Counted from the first letter of the stretch, positions 1 to 7,076 are shown. The stretch is DNA of 11,444 nt from CAZFYZ01 sp964523735 (GCA_964523735.1 CAZFYZ010000116.1:1-11444), one strand, 5' to 3'. Numbers and translations are program-made. The notes: generated from the sequence alone by a model not told the origin.

Positions 1-323
1 AGATGCTGCGGACGAACCCCGAGACAGCATTCGACTACCTTGCTGATGTCACGGCGATCGACTGGCTCGACAGGATCGAGGTCGTCTACCGGCTCACGAA
101 CCTGGCCACGAACGCCAAGATCGTCCTGCGCGTCGATCTGGATCACGAGAAGCCGACAGTAGATTCGCTTACGCCTGTCTGGAAAGGCGCTGAGTGGCAG
201 GAGCGCGAGGTCTATGACTTGATGGGTGTCGAATTCACCGGCCACCCCGACCCGCGCCGCATTCTTCTCCCAGCCGACTGGGAGGGCCATTCCCTGAGGA
301 AAGACTATGTCATCCCGGATTAA
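1..323 (+). CDS. nuoC: NADH-quinone oxidoreductase subunit C, 5' end missing
   Basis: This is the C-terminal part of the 30-kDa subunit of respiratory complex I, which lies in the peripheral arm and helps hold the quinone-reducing module together. The visible 106 residues carry the family signature: W and ERE-YDL-G-F-GHPDPRR followed by LP-DWEGHSLRKDY near the end (about residues 60-102). Full-length NuoC is usually about 150-200 residues, so the gene begins upstream of the window. The ATG at position 3 is most likely an internal methionine, not the start. The stop at 321-323 overlaps the nuoD start by 17 bases, which suggests translational coupling. Identity is near certain; only the true start is unknown. 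Confidence 0.95.
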   Translation, partial: MLRTNPETAFDYLADVTAIDWLDRIEVVYRLTNLATNAKIVLRVDLDHEKPTVDSLTPVWKGAEWQEREVYDLMGVEFTGHPDPRRILLPADWEGHSLRKDYVIPD

Positions 324-1413
324 GACCGAGCTCGTCGAGATCAATATGGGTCCGCAGCACCCGTCCACACACGGCGTCCTGCGGCTGCAGGTCACGCTCG
401 ACGGCGAGGTCGTGGTGAGCTGCAAGCCCGATGTCGGCTACCTGCACCGCGGCATCGAGAAGCTCGCCGAACTGCGCACCTACATCCAGTTCATACCGAT
501 CACCGACCGGCTCGACTACCTGGCCTCGATGCTCGGCAATGCCGCCTACGTCGGCGCTATTGAGAAGCTCGGTCAGATCGAGGTCTCAGAACGCGCGCAG
601 TTTGCACGCGTGATCATGATGGAGCTGAACCGAATATCCAGCCACCTGATCTTCTACGGCTCCATGGGCTTGGACCTGGGTGCGACCACACCATTCCTCT
701 ACGGCATGCGCGAACGGGAGGACATACTTGATCTGTTCGAGATGGCCTGCGGCGCCAGGCTCACCTACAACTACTTCCGGCCTGGCGGGGTCTCCAAGGA
801 CTTGCCGGACGGGTTCATCGACAAGGCCAAAGCCTATATCAAGAAGCAGCGTGAGCGCCTGCCTGAGTACGACGACCTGCTCACGGGCAATCAGATATTC
901 ATCGTCCGCACCCGAGGAGTAGGCGTGATCTCAGCCGAGGATGCCATTAACTGGTCCATGAGCGGCCCGTCGTTGCGCGGCTCCGGTGTGGCATACGATG
1001 TACGCAAAGCCGATCCCTACTCGGTCTACGATCGCCTGAACTGGAACGTAGCGACCCAGCCGGACGGTGACACCCTCGCTCGTTATCTCGTTCGTATCCA
1101 AGAAATCCGCGAAAGCCTGGACATAATTGAACAGGCACTTGATATGCTTCCAGAGGGCAATGCAGCAGTCAAGACCCCGCTGCGGCTGAAGTTGCCCGAA
1201 GGCGAGGTCTATCACCACATCGAATCCGCAAGAGGCGATGTCGGTGTGTATCTCGTGAGCGACGGCGGTGACAAGCCTTATAGGCTGAAGTGGCGCGCCC
1301 CATCATTCATAAATCTTGGCGCGCTGGAGCAGATGGTCAAGGGCTGGAAGGTTGCCGATGTTGTCGCGATCCTCGGCAGTCTCGACATCGTTCTCGGTGA
1401 GGTAGATCGCTGA
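307..1413 (+). CDS. nuoD: NADH-quinone oxidoreductase subunit D
   Basis: This is the 49-kDa subunit of complex I (368 residues, normal for the family). With NuoB it forms the quinone-binding pocket at the junction of the peripheral and membrane arms. The N-terminus has NMGPQHPSTHG (residues 13-23), which contains the conserved quinone-site histidine. PDVGYLHRGIEKLAE and ITDRLDY follow, the tyrosine of the latter (Y71) matching the conserved quinone-site tyrosine. The C-terminus has the typical GVYLVSDGG-KPYRLK-RAPSF and the ending ILGSLDIVLGEVDR. The ATG at 307 lies inside the end of nuoC. NuoC and NuoD are separate proteins here, not the fused NuoCD of enterobacteria. The next gene is a PIN-TRAM protein, not nuoE, nuoF or nuoH, so the complex I genes are split or rearranged. 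Confidence 0.97.
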   Translation: MSSRIKTELVEINMGPQHPSTHGVLRLQVTLDGEVVVSCKPDVGYLHRGIEKLAELRTYIQFIPITDRLDYLASMLGNAAYVGAIEKLGQIEVSERAQFARVIMMELNRISSHLIFYGSMGLDLGATTPFLYGMREREDILDLFEMACGARLTYNYFRPGGVSKDLPDGFIDKAKAYIKKQRERLPEYDDLLTGNQIFIVRTRGVGVISAEDAINWSMSGPSLRGSGVAYDVRKADPYSVYDRLNWNVATQPDGDTLARYLVRIQEIRESLDIIEQALDMLPEGNAAVKTPLRLKLPEGEVYHHIESARGDVGVYLVSDGGDKPYRLKWRAPSFINLGALEQMVKGWKVADVVAILGSLDIVLGEVDR

Positions 1414-1443
1414 GTGGTTGTCGGGCTGTCGGATTTCGATCAG

Positions 1444-1454
1444 AAAGGAGGTGA
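1444..1454 (+). promoter_or_regulatory. Strong Shine-Dalgarno site of the PIN-TRAM gene
   Basis: AAAGGAGGTGA lies five bases before the ATG at 1460, a near-perfect match to the anti-Shine-Dalgarno sequence. It fixes the start of the PIN-TRAM gene. Only 46 bases separate the nuoD stop from this start, and I see no convincing promoter or terminator between them, so co-transcription with nuoCD is likely. Confidence 0.85.
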
Positions 1455-1459
1455 AGTAG

Positions 1460-2635
1460 ATGAAACTAAGCAGCAAGTGGGTTAGGTTACTCTTCGTTGC
1501 AGCATTCGTGCTAATGGGGCTCTGGGGTGGCAGCGCGCTGGCGGCCTATTACTTCTCCTGGCTCGATCAAGTCATCGGCACAAAGGACCCGAGGTTCGTC
1601 TTGTGGTCAGTCAATCCAAGGCCTCTCAGCAATGCCGAATCCTACGTTCTGCACGGCGTATTCCTTCTCGTTGGGGTTCTTCTCGGTATTGTCGGAGAGC
1701 ATATCACTTACCGGCAGGCAACCAAGGCTCGTATCAAATTCGATTCAATGGCGCCTCACGACAAGATGGCGCTCGTCGCCGGGCTCGTACTCGGCCTCAT
1801 TCTCACTGCACTACTTCAGAATATCCTGAACACCTCTCTACGAGCCAACATCATAATCGCGGTGGTCCTATGCTATGCTACTGTCGTTGCGATGCTGAGC
1901 ATCAAGGAGCAGTTCAAGTTCTACCTGAACCCGGGTTCGCGCCCGGTCACCAGCGCCAGGGACAACCAGTCTGTGCCGAAACTGCTGGATACCAATGTCA
2001 TCATAGACGGCCGCATCGCCGACATCTGCAAGGCAGGCTTTGTTGAGGGGACGATCTATGTGCCTCGGTTTGTGCTCGAGGAGCTCCAGCAGATAGCCGA
2101 TTCCGGCGACCCGCTCAAGCGAGCCAGAGGCCGCAGGGGACTCGAGATCCTGAACCAGATGCAGAACGACATGGACCTTCAGGTGCCTGAGTTCGCCGTT
2201 GACGACGCGACGGAGGTTGACGCAATGCTGGTGATCGTCGCTCGGCAGATCGGGGGCGCGATCATCACGAACGACTTCAATCTCAACAGCGTGGCCAAGC
2301 TGCAGGGTGTGACTGTCCTCAACATCAACGAGCTCGCCAACGCCGTTAAGCCTGTGGTGCTGCCGGGCGAGGAGATGCGGGTCACCATCATCAAAGAGGG
2401 CAAAGAGAAGGACCAGGGCGTCGCCTATCTCGACGACGGCACCATGATCGTGGTCGAGGGCGGCAGGCGGCTGATCGATTCGACCCTGGACGTGAGCGTA
2501 ACCAGTGTCCTGCAGACCGTGCAGGGCAAGATGATTTTCGCCAGAGTCAAGGAGAACGCGGAGGGATCAACTGCGCGAGTTGAAAACGGCATCGGCACTT
2601 ATCCCGGCGGCAGGGAGCGGCGTAAGATTCGGTAG
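1460..2635 (+). CDS. Membrane-anchored PIN-TRAM domain protein (YacL-like)
   Basis: This is a 391-residue predicted membrane-bound ribonuclease-fold protein. The N-terminal third has about four hydrophobic segments (roughly residues 8-30, 62-79, 103-121 and 129-147). A PIN domain follows at about 174-291, beginning KLLDTNVIIDGRI. Its candidate metal-binding acidic residues are D177, E208 or E209, D254 and D272 (in ITNDFN). A TRAM-like beta domain follows at about 300-365 (GEEMRVTIIKEGKEKDQGVAY), probably binding RNA. The same architecture is found in Bacillus YacL, encoded next to ispD and ispF, as here. PIN domains are usually RNases, but the substrate of this membrane group is not established, so function beyond nuclease fold plus TRAM is inference. 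Its last 56 bases overlap the ispDF reading frame. Confidence 0.9.
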   Translation: MKLSSKWVRLLFVAAFVLMGLWGGSALAAYYFSWLDQVIGTKDPRFVLWSVNPRPLSNAESYVLHGVFLLVGVLLGIVGEHITYRQATKARIKFDSMAPHDKMALVAGLVLGLILTALLQNILNTSLRANIIIAVVLCYATVVAMLSIKEQFKFYLNPGSRPVTSARDNQSVPKLLDTNVIIDGRIADICKAGFVEGTIYVPRFVLEELQQIADSGDPLKRARGRRGLEILNQMQNDMDLQVPEFAVDDATEVDAMLVIVARQIGGAIITNDFNLNSVAKLQGVTVLNINELANAVKPVVLPGEEMRVTIIKEGKEKDQGVAYLDDGTMIVVEGGRRLIDSTLDVSVTSVLQTVQGKMIFARVKENAEGSTARVENGIGTYPGGRERRKIR

Positions 2636-3794
2636 TGGCGCAAACAAGGTCTTCTACGAGATCGCCGGAAGGCCGATACTGGCGCATACCCTGTCAGTCT
2701 TTGAAGACTGTGACGCCATTGACGAGATAATCGTGGTCACTGGATCTGATGACATAGAGGCGGCCGGCGAGATCGTCGGCCGCTTCGGCTTCACTAAGGT
2801 CCTCGATATTGTTCCCGGCGGCGTACAGCGGCAGGATTCAGTGGCGAACGGTCTGGCGAAGATCACGGGTGATGTTGTCGCCATTCACGACGCCGCCAGG
2901 CCGATGGTCACAACAGAGATCATCAGTCGATCTATCGAGGAAGCCCGCTGTTCCGGCGCCTGCATAGCCGCAGTTCCAGTTATTGACACGATCAAGTCAG
3001 TCGCCGACAGCACTGTCCTGTCCACGATTGATAGGTCAAACCTATACTCAGTTCAGACGCCGCAGACATTCCAGTCAAAGATTATCCGCGAAGCTTATGC
3101 ACAGGCATTGGCTGACGGAGTCTACGCTACGGACGACGCCGCGCTGGTTGAGCGCATAGGTAAACAGGTTAGCATAGTGCCCGGCTCCTACGAGAACATC
3201 AAGATAACCACCCCGGCGGATGTCAGTGTGGCCGCGGCCAGGCTCTCTGTTGTCTCGGGCACACCCTGTCCCAAAACTTCCGGAACCGTGTCTGTTGTTT
3301 CGGGCACACCCTGTCCCGAAACCAGAACCGGCGTCGGCTTCGACGTCCACAGACTGGTGGAAGGACGCAGACTGATCCTTGGCGGAGTCGAGATCGACTT
3401 CCCGCTGGGGCTTCACGGGCACTCCGACGCGGACGTTCTCCTGCACTCGATAGCCGACGCCTGCCTCGGCGCTGCTTCTCTAGGGGACATCGGTCGCCAC
3501 TTCCCGGACACCGACCCTCAATACAAGGGAGCCTCAAGTCTCAACCTGCTTGCGCGGGTGGGGGAGTTGCTCAGAGTTGGGGGCTGGCAAGTGGCCAACA
3601 TCGATGCGGTAGTGATTTGCGAGAGGCCAAAGATCGCGCCATTCGCCTCTCAGATGGCTGATCTCATCGCCGAAGCTCTCTCAACGGACTCCTCGCGGGT
3701 CAGCATCAAGGGCACAACCACGGAGGGTCTCGGCTATACAGGCCGCGGCGAAGGCATCGCCTGCCAGGCCGTTGCCACTCTTCGTCATCTCTAG
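2580..3794 (+). CDS. ispDF: Bifunctional IspD-IspF enzyme of the MEP isoprenoid pathway
   Basis: This 404-residue fusion joins two steps of MEP isoprenoid synthesis. IspD (about residues 1-222) transfers CMP to methylerythritol phosphate. It shows the nucleotide loop IPAAGSGVRFG with NK, HDAARP (103-108), SVQTPQTF (157-164) and TDDAALVE. IspF (about 249-404) makes the cyclic diphosphate. It shows GVGFDVHRL, HSDADVLLHSIADA and a C-terminal TTTEGLGYTGRGEGI; D255, H257 and H289 are the expected metal ligands. The intermediate enzyme, IspE, is not in the window. The linker at about 223-248 holds two copies of SVVSGTPCP, encoded by a DNA repeat, and does not look like either domain. The start is uncertain: TTG at 2580 is used here, and GGAGGG at 2560-2565 is 14 bases upstream. 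An in-frame CTG at 2571 has a better spacing of five bases. Confidence 0.93.
   Translation: MKTASALIPAAGSGVRFGSGANKVFYEIAGRPILAHTLSVFEDCDAIDEIIVVTGSDDIEAAGEIVGRFGFTKVLDIVPGGVQRQDSVANGLAKITGDVVAIHDAARPMVTTEIISRSIEEARCSGACIAAVPVIDTIKSVADSTVLSTIDRSNLYSVQTPQTFQSKIIREAYAQALADGVYATDDAALVERIGKQVSIVPGSYENIKITTPADVSVAAARLSVVSGTPCPKTSGTVSVVSGTPCPETRTGVGFDVHRLVEGRRLILGGVEIDFPLGLHGHSDADVLLHSIADACLGAASLGDIGRHFPDTDPQYKGASSLNLLARVGELLRVGGWQVANIDAVVICERPKIAPFASQMADLIAEALSTDSSRVSIKGTTTEGLGYTGRGEGIACQAVATLRHL
3246..3322 (+). repeat. Duplicated palindromic repeat inside the ispDF linker
   Basis: Two 32-base copies (3246-3277 and 3291-3322) differ at two positions and start 45 bases apart, a multiple of three, so the reading frame is kept. 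The second copy contains a perfect 8-base inverted repeat, GTTTCGGG (3297-3304) and CCCGAAAC (3315-3322). A further ACA-CCC-TGT mini-stem lies in the loop. In the first copy the same stem has two mismatches. The structure resembles a REP-type palindromic element. It encodes the whole non-conserved linker between the IspD and IspF domains. Confidence 0.85.
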
Positions 3795-3796
3795 GG

Positions 3797-3888
3797 TTGT
3801 AGCAGGCGTCTCCGATGCCCTTCTCTACAGTGTTGTCGCGGGGGTCTCGGTCGTTCCTGGACCGGGCGTCAGGAGACGCCCGCTACAA
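3797..3888. repeat. Inverted hairpin repeat cluster between convergent genes, possible terminator
   Basis: The left arm TTGTAGCAGGCGTCTCC (3797-3813) and right arm GGAGACGCCCGCTACAA (3872-3888) are inverted repeats with one mismatch. Each end also folds locally. The right end has a perfect 8-bp stem, CGGGCGTC-AGGA-GACGCCCG (3863-3882). The left end has GGCGTC-TCC-GATGCC with one G-U pair. A degenerate direct copy of the left unit can be read from about 3833 to 3854. The cluster starts three bases after the ispDF stop, and its right arm contains the TAG stop (3883-3885) of the opposite-strand PHP gene. It looks like a REP or BIME-style element. A role as bidirectional terminator is plausible, but there is no clear U-tract. 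Confidence 0.75.
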
Positions 3889-4710
3889 GCGCACCCTCAG
3901 GGCTCGCAGTTGCTCTACTACCTCATAGTCAACCGTCACCCCCCCGACTCCAGGTGATCTTCCATCGGGAAAGCAATGCGCGTCCGAACCACCTGTAGCG
4001 ATCAGGCCGTGTTTGGCCGCGAACTTACGGTAGAACCTCTCGCTGGTAGGCCCGTGGTCAGGATGGTAGATCTCGATCGCTGCCAGCCCCACGTCCATCA
4101 AGGCAACTACTACCTCGTCATGCCTGAGCTTCGCCACATGGGCAAGGCAGGGCACTCCGCTGGCCCTGATGATCAGCGTCATCGCATCCTGCGGAGAGAT
4201 CTCATATCGCGGGACAAACGCCGGAGCGCCAGTCACCAGATACCTTCCGAATGCCGCGTCCATACCGGAAGCGGCGCCAACCTCACATATCGCCCGGGCC
4301 ACGTGCGGTCTGCCTACGCTGCCACCCCGTGCCAACTCAAGCACTCTGCTGAACTCCACTGGCACGCCCATTGCGTTGAGCTTCTCCACCATGAGCCGGC
4401 CGCGTTCCAACCGAGCTTCTTTCACTGTGACTAGCTGCTGGAGCAGGTCCGGATGATGGTGGTCGATGAAGTAGCCGAGCACGTGCACCTCGACACCGCG
4501 CTCAACGGCGCTGATTTCCACCCCTGGCACGGCCTCGATACCCAACCGCTTCCCCGCTTCCAGAGATTCATCGATTCCATCAACTGTATCGTGGTCGGTG
4601 ATCCCTACAGCCGCTAGACCGGCATTCATGGCCGCTTCGACCACCTGTGCAGGCGTCAGAGCACCATCAGAAGCCGTGGTATGAACGTGAAGATCTGCAA
4701 GTCTTTCCAC
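3883..4710 (-). CDS. PHP-domain metal-dependent phosphoesterase (TrpH/RNase AM-like)
   Basis: This is a 275-residue PHP-domain protein, close to the usual length of the YciV/TrpH group. Characterised members of that group hydrolyse 3',5'-bisphosphate nucleotides or the 5' ends of short RNAs. The metal-site motifs are all present: DLHVHTTASDG (H8, H10, D15), GITDHDT (H40), PGVEIS (E65), VHVLGYF (H76), LAHVAK (H191) and GGSDAH (D243, H245). The start is a GTG at 4708-4710, preceded on the minus strand by an AAGGGGGT ribosome site. No hydrophobic segments are seen, so it is probably cytoplasmic. It converges with ispDF and diverges from the ligase-like gene. Its stop codon lies inside the repeat cluster, so the last residues may have been changed by the insertion. 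The exact substrate cannot be told from sequence. Confidence 0.88.
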   Translation of the reverse strand: MERLADLHVHTTASDGALTPAQVVEAAMNAGLAAVGITDHDTVDGIDESLEAGKRLGIEAVPGVEISAVERGVEVHVLGYFIDHHHPDLLQQLVTVKEARLERGRLMVEKLNAMGVPVEFSRVLELARGGSVGRPHVARAICEVGAASGMDAAFGRYLVTGAPAFVPRYEISPQDAMTLIIRASGVPCLAHVAKLRHDEVVVALMDVGLAAIEIYHPDHGPTSERFYRKFAAKHGLIATGGSDAHCFPDGRSPGVGGVTVDYEVVEQLRALRVRL

Positions 4711-4784
4711 GCTACCCCCTTCCGCAATGTCACGCTCCCTTCCTTTGCATACGTCCTGACCGGGCGACCGCGAGGCTCACTCTC

Positions 4785-4813
4785 TTGACACAGCGGCGGT
4801 TCGGGAATATCCT
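4785..4813 (+). promoter_or_regulatory. Sigma-70-type promoter of the ligase-like gene
   Basis: A perfect -35 box TTGACA (4785-4790) is followed after 17 bases by TATCCT (4808-4813), which matches four of six -10 positions. Transcription would start near 4820, giving a leader of only about 18 bases before the ATG at 4838. The site lies in the divergent region between the PHP gene and the ligase-like gene. Confidence 0.6.
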
Positions 4814-4837
4814 TACCTCAGGCACTCGTGAGGTAGG
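4812..4837 (+). promoter_or_regulatory. Dyad overlapping the -10 box and the ribosome site
   Basis: CTTACCTCA (4812-4820) and TGAGGTAGG (4829-4837) form a 9-bp dyad with one G-T pair and an 8-base spacer, ending directly at the ATG of 4838. The central TACCTCA/TGAGGTA part is perfect. The right arm holds the Shine-Dalgarno GAGG. If transcription starts at the promoter called here (about 4820), the left arm is mostly not transcribed, and the dyad is better read as a protein-binding operator. If transcription starts further upstream, it is a hairpin that hides the ribosome site. Confidence 0.5.
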
Positions 4838-6970
4838 ATGGCTTACCCGATTAGTTTCGCTCTGCTGTTTCTGGCGTTGCTCTTGTCGCCGGTGATCGGT
4901 GGCGGGTTCGGCGACTTGGCCAACGCGGTTCTCCAGATACTCGTGCTGGGGGCCATGTGCTTCTACGCCGCGCGTCCCAGGCCGGAGGGCTGGACGCGCG
5001 TCCCCGGCCTGCTGCCTCTGATAGTCTTCCTCGTGCTCGTCGCCGCGGCCGGAGTCTTCTCTGAGTGCGCCTACTGCAGCATCAGGCAGTCTATCTTCTG
5101 GGCGACCTGCATCGGCGCTTACGCTCTCACAGCCACCCTCTGCCGGGACACCCGCGCCTCATCGGCTATTCTCTGGGGTATAACCCTGGTTGCCCTTGGC
5201 ATTTGCATCCACGGCATCCGGAGCTTCGTGTTCACTACCGGCGGAGGTCACCTGCTCTGGAAAGCCCTCAGTGGCTCTACCAGCAGTTGGCGGATATTCG
5301 GAACATTCGTCAACCCCGGCTTCTTTGCGGGCTTCCTGGTTATTGCCCTGCCGATCGCCTTCGGCCTGTATCTTGTGACCCGCAGGCCGGCATTCGCCCT
5401 GCTCGCCAGCGTGGCCGTGGTGCTCGAGGCACTCGCCCTCATGCTCACGGGTACCAAGTTCGGGATAGTCTCTGCCGTGCTCTCTCTTCTTGTGATGTTC
5501 CCCCTAGCTATCATCACGGGCTCGCTGAGGCGCGCACGCTTCAAGCGCGTCATCGTGCTCGGGGTGGTGCTGGTACCTCTTCTTGTCCTGTTCTCAGGCC
5601 CTGTCCAGTTCCGGCTCAGGCAGGCGGACACCGGTGGGTCACAGGTTCACTCGACCGAGTTCAGACTCTACACGTGGCAGTCCACGGCGAACATGATCCG
5701 GGAGAACCCGCTGGTGGGAATCGGCCCCGGCAGTTACGCTGTGGCCTACCCGCGCTACGCCATTGCAGGTCCCACGGCGTACGCGCACCAGTCATACCTG
5801 CAAATCGCCGCCGAAAATGGCGTTCCTGCAGCGATCGCGCTGCTGATCGGCATGATCATGCTCGCAATGCGCACCCTTGCGGCCGTGGTAAGACGCCCGA
5901 CAGAAGCCCAATCGCGAGCCCTAGTCGACGAGCCCGTGAGCCAGGTGATAACCTGGAAGGACCTGGTCCCGTTCAGCGGCTGGCGGATGCTCAACTGCGC
6001 CATCTTTGCTGCCCTCGCCGCTTCCTGCGCCCGAAACGTTGCCGATTCTGATTGGTACGTGCTGGGCATTGCCCTGCCGTTCTCCGTACTCAGCGGAGTC
6101 CTCGTGGCTCAGACCGGCGCGTTCAAAGGCTCTGCTTCTCCCACCAGGTTCTCCCGCGGGGTCATCATATTCCTGTGCGTGGTGATGGCCGCTCTGACTG
6201 CCTCATTTGGTCTCGGCGACTACTTCGCGCCCGACGGTCCTGTGCCTGGTCAGACAGCCGAGGACTACCTTGCTCAATATGCTCTTGCGGCGACCGCCTC
6301 GCCTCTCACGCCTGAGTACCACCGCGAAGCCGCCCGCGCCGCCGCCGCGGTGGGCGATATATCCAGCGCCGCTGAGCAAGCGGACGTCGCCATTCGCCTT
6401 GGGCCGAGAGAGGCTCAGAACCACTACGTCCGCGCCCTGGTTGCACTGCAGCAAGAAGACGTTCAAGCAGCAATCCACTCCTTCCGCAAGGCACTGGAGT
6501 ACAACCCGAACTCAACTCAAACGCTCTACCAGTTGGCTATGGCATACAGGGCGCAGAGCGATATAGGGGGCGAGGAGCGCACACTCAGGCGGCTTCTCGA
6601 CATAGAGACCAGCGATTTTGAACTGGTTCGAGGCGTGCCGGAGCTGGTTGATCTCACCTATGTCCAAGCCCGTGTCTACTTCGGCGACAAGGCCCTCCGG
6701 GAGAAGCGCTACTCTTGGGCGCTTTCTGAGTTCCAAGCTGCGGTAGAAAGGCTGGAGCGATGGCGCCGCCACAAAGACATCCGAGCTGCCCAGTTAGCGA
6801 GCGGCAGGCTGACCGAAGACGAGGTTCGAGACACCTTTGAGCTCCTGCGACAGTCCTATCTCAAGCTTGCGAAAGCCTACTTAGGCGTGGGCCAACGATC
6901 GGAGGCGTCGCTGCTCGAGGCCAAGGCCGCCAGGATCGAGACGCTCTCGCCGAAGGACATGGGCCTCTAG
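4838..6970 (+). CDS. O-antigen ligase/polymerase-like membrane protein with C-terminal TPR region
   Basis: This 710-residue protein has two parts. Residues 1-460 contain about ten or more hydrophobic segments and motifs of the Wzy_C / O-antigen ligase family: GTFVNPGFFAGF (156-166), LTGTKFGI (203-210), then RLYTW and ENPLVGIGPGSY (276-300), and AHQSYLQIAAENGVP (316-330). Such proteins transfer or polymerise lipid-linked glycans on the outer face of the inner membrane; the conserved R and H of the last motifs fit that role. Residues about 475-700 are soluble and helical, with TPR-like pairs (for example 527-557 and 561-590), probably for partner binding. Length is typical of ligase-TPR fusions. 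No glycosyltransferase or flippase gene is adjacent, so the glycan and acceptor (lipid A, S-layer or pilin) are unknown. The start is the ATG at 4838, four bases after GAGG. Confidence 0.85.
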   Translation: MAYPISFALLFLALLLSPVIGGGFGDLANAVLQILVLGAMCFYAARPRPEGWTRVPGLLPLIVFLVLVAAAGVFSECAYCSIRQSIFWATCIGAYALTATLCRDTRASSAILWGITLVALGICIHGIRSFVFTTGGGHLLWKALSGSTSSWRIFGTFVNPGFFAGFLVIALPIAFGLYLVTRRPAFALLASVAVVLEALALMLTGTKFGIVSAVLSLLVMFPLAIITGSLRRARFKRVIVLGVVLVPLLVLFSGPVQFRLRQADTGGSQVHSTEFRLYTWQSTANMIRENPLVGIGPGSYAVAYPRYAIAGPTAYAHQSYLQIAAENGVPAAIALLIGMIMLAMRTLAAVVRRPTEAQSRALVDEPVSQVITWKDLVPFSGWRMLNCAIFAALAASCARNVADSDWYVLGIALPFSVLSGVLVAQTGAFKGSASPTRFSRGVIIFLCVVMAALTASFGLGDYFAPDGPVPGQTAEDYLAQYALAATASPLTPEYHREAARAAAAVGDISSAAEQADVAIRLGPREAQNHYVRALVALQQEDVQAAIHSFRKALEYNPNSTQTLYQLAMAYRAQSDIGGEERTLRRLLDIETSDFELVRGVPELVDLTYVQARVYFGDKALREKRYSWALSEFQAAVERLERWRRHKDIRAAQLASGRLTEDEVRDTFELLRQSYLKLAKAYLGVGQRSEASLLEAKAARIETLSPKDMGL

Positions 6971-6977
6971 CCGCTGA

Positions 6978-7066
6978 TCACAAATCAAGCGAGCTTGCCT
7001 CTACTCCAGGGAGAGCGTGCTGCGGCCAGCCAGCCCACGGAGCCGGCAAGAAGTAGGGCAGGGGGG
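6978..7066 (-). CDS. 3' end of a second GHL10-like gene, cut by the N gap
   Basis: On the minus strand, 28 codons are open from the gap edge to a TGA at 6978-6980. They include LPYFLPAPWAGWP, which matches the last residues LPYLPPAPWAGWP of the GHL10-like protein encoded at 8099-9472. The DNA match is 38 of 44 bases without gaps (7023-7066 against 8102-8145). Where the complete gene has its TAG stop, this copy has CAG, so the protein runs on for 14 more residues. It is the tail of a diverged paralogue, either a full gene hidden in the gap or a remnant. It ends seven bases from the stop of the convergent ligase-like gene. Confidence 0.6.
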
Positions 7067-7076
7067 NNNNNNNNNN
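7067..7076. other. Assembly gap of ten N bases
   Basis: Ten consecutive N bases join two contigs. A fixed ten-base run is typical of scaffolding by an assembler, so the true gap length is unknown. It cuts the tail of the GHL10-like paralogue on the left and the start of the UroD-like gene on the right. Confidence 0.97.

Noticed and set aside
3246..3322. CRISPR array
   Set aside because: Only two repeat copies with a 13-base interval, inside a coding region, and no cas genes are present.
3075..3537. Two minus-strand frames over the ispDF linker containing repeated RVCP motifs
   Set aside because: The repeated peptides simply reflect the palindromic DNA repeat read in antisense; the sense strand encodes conserved IspD and IspF motifs.
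5065..6051. 328-codon open frame on the plus strand inside the ligase-like gene
   Set aside because: It is in another frame of a well-supported gene, is rich in Arg, Pro and His as shadow frames in GC-rich DNA are, and has no recognisable domain.
6995..7076. N-terminal extension of the UroD-like frame starting at an ATG-like codon at 6995 and running through the N bases
   Set aside because: The extension crosses a gap of unknown length, has no homology to UroD-like proteins, and the same bases encode the glycosidase-like tail on the other strand.
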